A program made the position numbers and the translations under genes. From an uncultured Acidimicrobiales bacterium (GTDB lineage Bacteria > Actinomycetota > Acidimicrobiia > Acidimicrobiales > CADCTF01), in assembly GCA_902805655.1 (NCBI GenBank), contig CADCTF010000130.1:1-44369 (forward strand): 44,369 bases of DNA, in the 5' to 3' direction. The notes beneath the pieces are model-generated. The model did no database searches and had not been told where the DNA came from. It worked only from the letters and a program-made list of their open reading frames with translations. Shown here one piece after another: positions 40,889-44,369 of this stretch (its first letter is position 1; every line of letters starts with the position of its first letter).

Positions 40889-41158
40889 TCAGCCGCTGTC
40901 CGGGTAGCCGGCCTCGCCGTCGCCGTCGAGGTCGGCACACATGGCGCGGCTTGCGCCGAGGTCCTTCATGCACTGAGCACCGCCGGTCAGGTAGGTGCCC
41001 GCGCCGTCACCTTCCGGGTCGATGCAGTCGGGGCTGGAGCCCAGCTGGCATGCCTGGCCGGGTTGCACGCCCTCCGGATCGTCGTCGGTGCAGGCGCCGA
41101 GGGAAGCGGCGAGCAGCAGCACCATCACGGGTCTCGTCCACCACCGTCCCCACCGCAC
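40889..41158 (-). CDS. Small putative lipoprotein, Cys-rich with an acidic loop
   Basis: 89 residues. Signal peptide with lipobox SLGAC (Cys near 23), then a 66-residue mature part with four further Cys (QACQL, DCID, QCM and MCAD) and a C-terminal DLDGDGEAGYPDSG, an EF-hand-loop-like D-x-D-x-D-G repeat. An earlier IDPEGDGAG is similar. Possibly a small Ca2+-binding extracellular protein. Ends 3 bp after nagA starts. Not a known family to me. Confidence 0.6.
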   Translation of the reverse strand: MRWGRWWTRPVMVLLLAASLGACTDDDPEGVQPGQACQLGSSPDCIDPEGDGAGTYLTGGAQCMKDLGASRAMCADLDGDGEAGYPDSG

Positions 41159-41234
41159 GCCGTCACCCTAGAAGGGATGGCCCCGCAGCAAGTCCCCGCA
41201 GGGCGCCGACATGCCGTCTCGGGCTTGGCCCGGG

Positions 41235-41247
41235 TACGGTCGGAGCC
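41235..41247 (+). promoter_or_regulatory. Promoter -10 for the riboswitch transcript
   Basis: TACGGT at 41235-41240 fits TANNNT and lies 7 nt before 41248, the first paired base of the aptamer below. No convincing -35. Confidence 0.5.
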
Positions 41248-41344
41248 GTAGGGGAGTACCCCACTCACGACGTCGTCGTCATCACGGGCGAGCACCTGCT
41301 CCGGCGACGTCGGTCCACCGAACGGGTGGGCGGGGGAGACCTGC
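41248..41344 (+). ncRNA. yybP-ykoY (Mn2+) riboswitch aptamer
   Basis: The consensus features occur in order. P1.1: GTAGG (41248-41252) pairs with CCTGC (41340-41344). L1: GGAGTA (41253-41258) faces AGA (41337-41339). P1.2: CCCC (41259-41262) with GGGG (41333-41336). P3.1: GACGTCG (41269-41275) pairs perfectly with CGACGTC (41305-41311). L3: TCGTCATCAC (41276-41285) faces CGG (41302-41304), with a GAGC/GCTC tip stem. A further hairpin (41315-41329) completes the junction. These match the GGGGAGUA, UCGUCA and AAGACC elements of the Mn2+-sensing class. The aptamer starts at the predicted transcript start. Confidence 0.82.
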
Positions 41345-41346
41345 AG

Positions 41347-41364
41347 CGCCGGCTCTTGCCGGCG
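41347..41364 (+). promoter_or_regulatory. Hairpin directly after the aptamer
   Basis: CGCCGGC and GCCGGCG form a 7-bp stem with a TCTT loop, starting 2 nt after P1.1. Could be a part of the expression platform or a terminator-like stem without a U-tract. Confidence 0.4.
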
Positions 41365-41381
41365 GCCCGACCTGCGTTCTC

Positions 41382-41395
41382 GACCTCAGGAGGTC
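41382..41395 (+). promoter_or_regulatory. Shine-Dalgarno-sequestering hairpin
   Basis: GACCT (41382-41386) pairs with AGGTC (41391-41395) across a CAGG loop. The Shine-Dalgarno AGGAGG (41388-41393) is partly in the stem and ends 6 nt before GTG 41400, so translation could be gated. The stem is short; alternative pairing with the upstream 3' aptamer strand is possible. Confidence 0.45.
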
Positions 41396-41399
41396 AACT

Positions 41400-41663
41400 G
41401 TGAACTGTCCCATCGACGGTGCCGTGCTCGACATGAGCGAGCGGCAAGGAGTGGAGATCGACTACTGCCCCACCTGCCGGGGTGTGTGGCTCGACCGAGG
41501 TGAGCTCGACAAGCTCATCGAACGTTCGGAGAGCTGGTCGCCACAGTCTGCGGCACCGGTCCAGCCGTTCCGCCAGGAGCGGTCGTACGACCGCGACGAC
41601 GACCGGTCGTCCCGGCCCTACAAGAAGAAGAAGTCGTTCCTGAGCGAGATGTTCGACGACTGA
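41400..41663 (+). CDS. Zinc-ribbon protein (zf-TFIIB family) under riboswitch control
   Basis: 87 residues from GTG 41400, with AGGAGG 6 nt upstream. Two CPxC-like knuckles: NCPIDGAVLD (one Cys) and YCPTCRGVWLDRGELDKL, the zf-TFIIB signature. The C-terminal half is charged (RDDDRSS, KKKKS) and probably disordered, ending SEMFDD. The 5' leader of about 150 nt contains the Mn2+ riboswitch. The family is small and poorly understood. Mn-responsive control would suggest a role in metal homeostasis. Confidence 0.78.
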   Translation: MNCPIDGAVLDMSERQGVEIDYCPTCRGVWLDRGELDKLIERSESWSPQSAAPVQPFRQERSYDRDDDRSSRPYKKKKSFLSEMFDD

Positions 41664-41704
41664 GTCGCCGGACAGCTGGTCGCGATCCTCGGACTCCGCC
41701 TCGG

Positions 41705-41717
41705 TAGCGTCCGGGGC
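41705..41717 (+). promoter_or_regulatory. Leaderless -10 of the methyltransferase gene
   Basis: TAGCGT (41705-41710) is 7 nt before ATG 41718; no Shine-Dalgarno. This implies that the methyltransferase is a separate unit and is not under the riboswitch. Confidence 0.45.
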
Positions 41718-42344
41718 ATGGACTCCGGCCCCGACCCGACCGCTGTCGAGCGGGCGCTGGCCACCTACTACGACCAGGAGGCGGGTGACCGTGCCGGTCG
41801 TGCGCTCGACCCGAAACGGGTGGCGGCCCGCACCGAGTTCCTGCAGCTGCTCGACGGCCGCCGACCGCGCCTGCTCGAGGTCGGTACCGGGCCGGGCAGA
41901 GACCTTGCGGCTTTCGTCGCCGCTGGCCTCCCCGTGACGGGGATCGACCTCTCGATCGAACATGCGGCACGAGCGGCCGACGTCGGCGCTGGCACCGCGG
42001 TGGCGTCGGCACGCGCCTTGCCCTTCCACGACAAGGCCTTCGACGCGCTCTGGACCATGAGCACGTTGATGCACGTGCCGAACAGCGCCATAGAAGCGAC
42101 CCTCGCCGAGCTCGGCCGAGTGCTGACATCGGGTGCGCTGGCGGTCATCGGCGTGTGGGGCGGGCCGGACGTCGAGGACCACCACGACCACGACGCCTAC
42201 CAACCGCCGCGCCTGTTCAGTCGGCGCTCGGACGACCGGTGGCAGTCCTTGCTCGGCATCCTCGGGTCAGTCGAGCAGTTCGAGACCTGGGACCGAAGCG
42301 ACCAGGCCTTCTGGTATCAGTGGGCCGTGGTGCGGGCGTCGTAG
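41718..42344 (+). CDS. Class I SAM-dependent methyltransferase
   Basis: 208 residues. LLEVGTGPGRDLAAFVAAGLPVTGIDLS (split) provides motif I and the acidic end of beta2, and ARALPFHDKAFDALWTMSTLMHV matches motifs II-III of the Methyltransf_11/25 group. The acceptor is unknown. A short gap and its own leaderless -10 separate it from the zinc-ribbon gene. Confidence 0.87.
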   Translation: MDSGPDPTAVERALATYYDQEAGDRAGRALDPKRVAARTEFLQLLDGRRPRLLEVGTGPGRDLAAFVAAGLPVTGIDLSIEHAARAADVGAGTAVASARALPFHDKAFDALWTMSTLMHVPNSAIEATLAELGRVLTSGALAVIGVWGGPDVEDHHDHDAYQPPRLFSRRSDDRWQSLLGILGSVEQFETWDRSDQAFWYQWAVVRAS

Positions 42345-42364
42345 GGCGAGGTCACCCCACCTTC

Positions 42365-42378
42365 TAGCGTCGCGACCT
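42365..42378 (+). promoter_or_regulatory. Leaderless -10 of the DUF72 gene
   Basis: TAGCGT (42365-42370), identical to the hexamer before the methyltransferase gene, is 8 nt before GTG 42379; no Shine-Dalgarno. Confidence 0.45.
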
Positions 42379-43092
42379 GTGGCGGACGGGCCGAGAGTCG
42401 GGTTGTGCGGCTGGACCGTGGCCATGCCGGCATACGTCCGGCGCTTCCCCTTGGTCGAGGTGCAGCACACGTTCTACGAGCCGCCCGCCGACTCGCTCCT
42501 GGCGAGGTGGCGGGCCCAGGTGCCGGCGGGGTTCGAGTTCACGATCAAGGCGTGGCAGCTGGTGACCCACGAGTCGAGCAGCCCCACCTATCGCCGGCTC
42601 AAGCGTCCGTTGCCGGACGAGCATCGCGGTCATGTTGGAGCCTTCCGCTCGACGACACCGGTGCTGCAGGCGTGGCGGCGGACGGTGGAGTGCGCAGCGA
42701 TCCTCGAAGCGACGGCCGTCCTGCTGCAGTGCCCCAAGAGCTTCCGGCCCACGACGGAGAACGTCGCTCGGATGCGGGCCTTCCTCGGCCAGGTCGAGCG
42801 GCCGGCCGGCCGACTGCTGTGGGAACCACGGGGCGAGTGGCCCGCAGCACTGGTCAGTGAGCTGTGCCTCGACCTCGGGCTGGTACACGTCGTCGACCCG
42901 ATGCAGACCGAGACCCTGACCCCGGAGCAGACGTACTACCGACTCCACGGCACGAGCGGCATGCGGCACGTGCACACCGACGACGAGCTGCGCCGGCTGC
43001 GCGACCTCGTCGAAGGCCGACCCAGCCCCTACGTCCTCTTCAACAACCTGCCCCGCGCCGGTGACGCAGATCGCTTCCTCGCTCTGCTCTGA
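42379..43092 (+). CDS. DUF72 (YecE-like) TIM-barrel protein
   Basis: 237 residues from GTG 42379. VGLCGWTVAMPAYVRRFPLVEVQHTFYEPP (split) is the DUF72 N-terminus, with the FYxxP motif. FTIKAWQLVTHE, LLQCPKSF, LLWEPRGEW and YYRLHG follow in family order. The fold is TIM-barrel; the biochemical role is unknown. The usual DUF72 length is about 240-280. Confidence 0.85.
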   Translation: MADGPRVGLCGWTVAMPAYVRRFPLVEVQHTFYEPPADSLLARWRAQVPAGFEFTIKAWQLVTHESSSPTYRRLKRPLPDEHRGHVGAFRSTTPVLQAWRRTVECAAILEATAVLLQCPKSFRPTTENVARMRAFLGQVERPAGRLLWEPRGEWPAALVSELCLDLGLVHVVDPMQTETLTPEQTYYRLHGTSGMRHVHTDDELRRLRDLVEGRPSPYVLFNNLPRAGDADRFLALL

Positions 43093-43119
43093 CCACACCA
43101 CGAATCGTCGAGGCACTCC

Positions 43120-43134
43120 GCGCTGGGTCAGCGC
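43120..43134. terminator. Possible terminator between convergent genes
   Basis: GCGCTG (43120-43125) and CAGCGC (43129-43134) form a 6-bp stem with a GGT loop, followed by TT. It lies in the 107-bp gap between the DUF72 and GNAT stops. No other feature is visible in the gap. Confidence 0.35.
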
Positions 43135-43199
43135 TTCCGGACGTCCTGGAGGGAGCGGAGCAGGAGGCGCGCCGCCAGCGCGTGTCGGTCGACAGCTGA

Positions 43200-43790
43200 T
43201 CAGCCTGCGTGGCCGGGGCGCCGCATCGCCGTGAGCGCCGGCCCGCCGGGCAGGTCTATCCGACCGGTCGCCTCGAAGCCGTGCCTCCGGTAGATGGAGA
43301 CGTTGCGGGGGTTCGTCGATTCGAGGTAGGCGGGGAGACCGCTGTCGTCGACCATCTGCAGAGACCTTTGCAGCACTTCGGTTCCGAGCCCCTGCGCCCG
43401 TCCGGCCGGCTCGGTGGCGAAGATGGCGAGATGCCACAGCGAGCCCTGCGGGTGGTGGGACCCGACGGCGTTGCTCAGGATGGACAGGCGCTCCAGCTCT
43501 TCGGGGCTGGAGACTGCCTGCAGCGCGGTCGAGAAGCGCTCACCCCGCTCATCCGGCCAGTCGGGCGCATCGGGCGGCTCCCACGCCGCTGCGCACCGGC
43601 TGGTGAGATACGTCCTGCCCTGAGGCACCAGCGACTCATGGGCGAGGAAGCCGAAGAACGTGCGGAGCTTGACCTCCCGGTCGGGCGCGTCGAAGACCCA
43701 CGTGAACACCGGGTCGTCAGAGAACCCCGCCGCAAAGATGCGGCCGACCTCGGTGGCGTCGTCTGTGCCGGCGATGCGGAGCTCCACCAC
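43200..43790 (-). CDS. GNAT-family N-acetyltransferase
   Basis: 196 residues from GTG 43790. The acetyl-CoA loop is LAIFATEPAGRAQGLGTEVL (Q-x-x-G-x-G/A type, AQGLG), followed by LESTNPRNVSIYRRHGFEATG. A GATACT -10-like hexamer lies 6 nt upstream of the GTG. Substrate unknown. Confidence 0.85.
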   Translation of the reverse strand: MVELRIAGTDDATEVGRIFAAGFSDDPVFTWVFDAPDREVKLRTFFGFLAHESLVPQGRTYLTSRCAAAWEPPDAPDWPDERGERFSTALQAVSSPEELERLSILSNAVGSHHPQGSLWHLAIFATEPAGRAQGLGTEVLQRSLQMVDDSGLPAYLESTNPRNVSIYRRHGFEATGRIDLPGGPALTAMRRPGHAG

Positions 43791-43841
43791 GCACCAAGTA
43801 TCGACGCGTCACTCGTGCGCCGCTCGCGCGATCGTCGCGGC

Positions 43842-44195
43842 ATGGCGGATCGAGCGTTCCCGATAATCTCAGTGAGCGACCTCCCGGCAACACAGCGCTT
43901 CTACGAACGGCTCGGGTTCCGCAAGACCTTCCAGTTCCCGCCGGATGGCGAGCCGGGCTTCGTGACCATGGAACGTGATGGCTCGAGCATCGGCATCGGT
44001 GCCGGGGGTGGCCCCGATGAGGCGGCCTTTCGCTACTGGGTCTACGTCGACGACGTCGAGGAGACCTTCGAGCAGCTGTGCGCCTCGGGCGCTCCCGTGG
44101 TCAGCCCGCCTGCCGACCAGGAGTGGGGCGAGCGGTTCGCCGCCGTGCGGGACCCGGCCGGCAACCTGGTCTACGTCGCCAGTGAATCGGCGTGA
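43842..44195 (+). CDS. VOC (glyoxalase-like) protein
   Basis: 117 residues from ATG 43842. The first module PIISVSDLPATQRFYERLGF and the closing AAVRDPAGNLVYVA are complete, so this is an intact VOC protein, like the one at 17.8 kb. Resembles bleomycin-resistance-type dimers; ligand unknown. Confidence 0.82.
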   Translation: MADRAFPIISVSDLPATQRFYERLGFRKTFQFPPDGEPGFVTMERDGSSIGIGAGGGPDEAAFRYWVYVDDVEETFEQLCASGAPVVSPPADQEWGERFAAVRDPAGNLVYVASESA

Positions 44196-44209
44196 GAATG
44201 ATCGAGCGT

Positions 44210-44238
44210 ACGAACACGTGTTCGTGTACGATGGCTCT
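44210..44238 (+). promoter_or_regulatory. LexA SOS box and leaderless -10
   Basis: ACGAACACGTGTTCGT (44210-44225) is a perfect 16-bp palindrome containing CGAAC-N4-GTTCG, the actinobacterial LexA operator. TACGAT (44227-44232) follows and is 6 nt before GTG 44239, so LexA bound here would block the promoter. No clear -35. Confidence 0.78.
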
Positions 44239-44369
44239 GTGCTCGACCGGCTCCGACAGCTCCAGGGTGATGTCGCCGACCTGATGGCGGCGTTCGACCC
44301 CGCGCTGATCGAGGGCTCGGCGGCCAAGACGGCGGTGGAGCTGTCGGCCTCGGTGGTGAAGATGCTGGT
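44239..44369 (+). CDS. DUF222-type (13E12 family) HNH endonuclease, N-terminal fragment
   Basis: 43 codons up to the window edge, starting at GTG 44239. The segment FDPALIEGSAAKTAVELSASVVKML matches the start of the DUF222 domain (split here), which in full-length proteins is followed by an HNH nuclease. In mycobacteria 13E12-type genes are LexA-regulated, which agrees with the SOS box immediately upstream. The nuclease part lies beyond the window. Confidence 0.6.
   Translation, partial: MLDRLRQLQGDVADLMAAFDPALIEGSAAKTAVELSASVVKML

Noticed and set aside
41171-41205. Direct repeat CCCCGCAG upstream of the riboswitch promoter
   Set aside because: Only two imperfectly spaced copies in GC-rich sequence; no relation to promoter elements.

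Overview
The window is about 70% GC and densely coded on both strands. It suggests a free-living actinobacterium, probably class Acidimicrobiia. The basis is indirect: GTG starts and GTGA/ATGA overlaps, a RegX3-like regulator, an F420/deazaflavin-type nitroreductase, a SigJ/ECF41 sigma factor, a MutT1-like NUDIX/phosphatase pair next to ppk, DUF222-type endonuclease, and frequent leaderless promoters (TANNNT 6-8 nt before the start codon with no Shine-Dalgarno). No rRNA, tRNA, insertion sequence, phage or CRISPR was seen.

Layout. 1-3.2 kb: a frameshifted matrixin-type metalloprotease end, a tenA-tenA-phosphatase thiamine-salvage cassette and an esterase. 3.2-13.5 kb: transporters (MFS, LtrA, EamA), small lipoproteins, an HTH plus double Clp-N protein with twin palindromic operators, VOC proteins (one internally deleted), a flavin monooxygenase divergent from a PNPOx-like protein, and MerR-VOC and WYL regulators. 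13.5-18.1 kb: a siderophore-interacting protein broken by one nonsense codon, CorA, an AlkZ-like winged-helix protein and an EAL-DICT signalling protein.

18.1-31.0 kb is the core: a phosphate and polyphosphate region. pstS-pstC-pstA runs straight into a RegX3/PhoB-like regulator, an aquaporin and arsC, mostly with 4-bp overlaps, so arsenate defence appears built into the phosphate-uptake operon. pstB is divergent from pstS across a triple 11-bp PHO box. Convergent to pstB is a second operon, ppk1 - CYTH/CHAD - NUDIX - SixA-like phosphatase - ppx - phoU, which also has a PHO-box-like repeat upstream. No sensor kinase is visible. A PPK2 kinase lies further along at 36.8 kb.

31.1-44.4 kb is a mixed accessory region: a deletion scar joining the truncated ends of a VOC gene and an AraC gene; a PNPOx-like protein, an SDR, a nitroreductase; an FAD oxidoreductase-ECF41 sigma operon with a textbook ECF41 promoter; PPK2; a TauD-like dioxygenase; two lipoproteins; NagA; an 87-residue zinc-ribbon gene preceded by a well-formed yybP-ykoY (Mn2+) riboswitch; a methyltransferase; a DUF72 protein; GNAT; VOC; and, at the edge, a DUF222-type endonuclease start under a LexA SOS box.

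The observations most worth following are the Mn2+ riboswitch over a zinc-ribbon gene, the twin operators on the HTH-Clp_N gene, the pst-aquaporin-arsC operon, the ECF41 autoregulatory promoter, and several clean gene-decay events (single-base frameshift, single nonsense codon, in-frame deletion, divergent-pair deletion).
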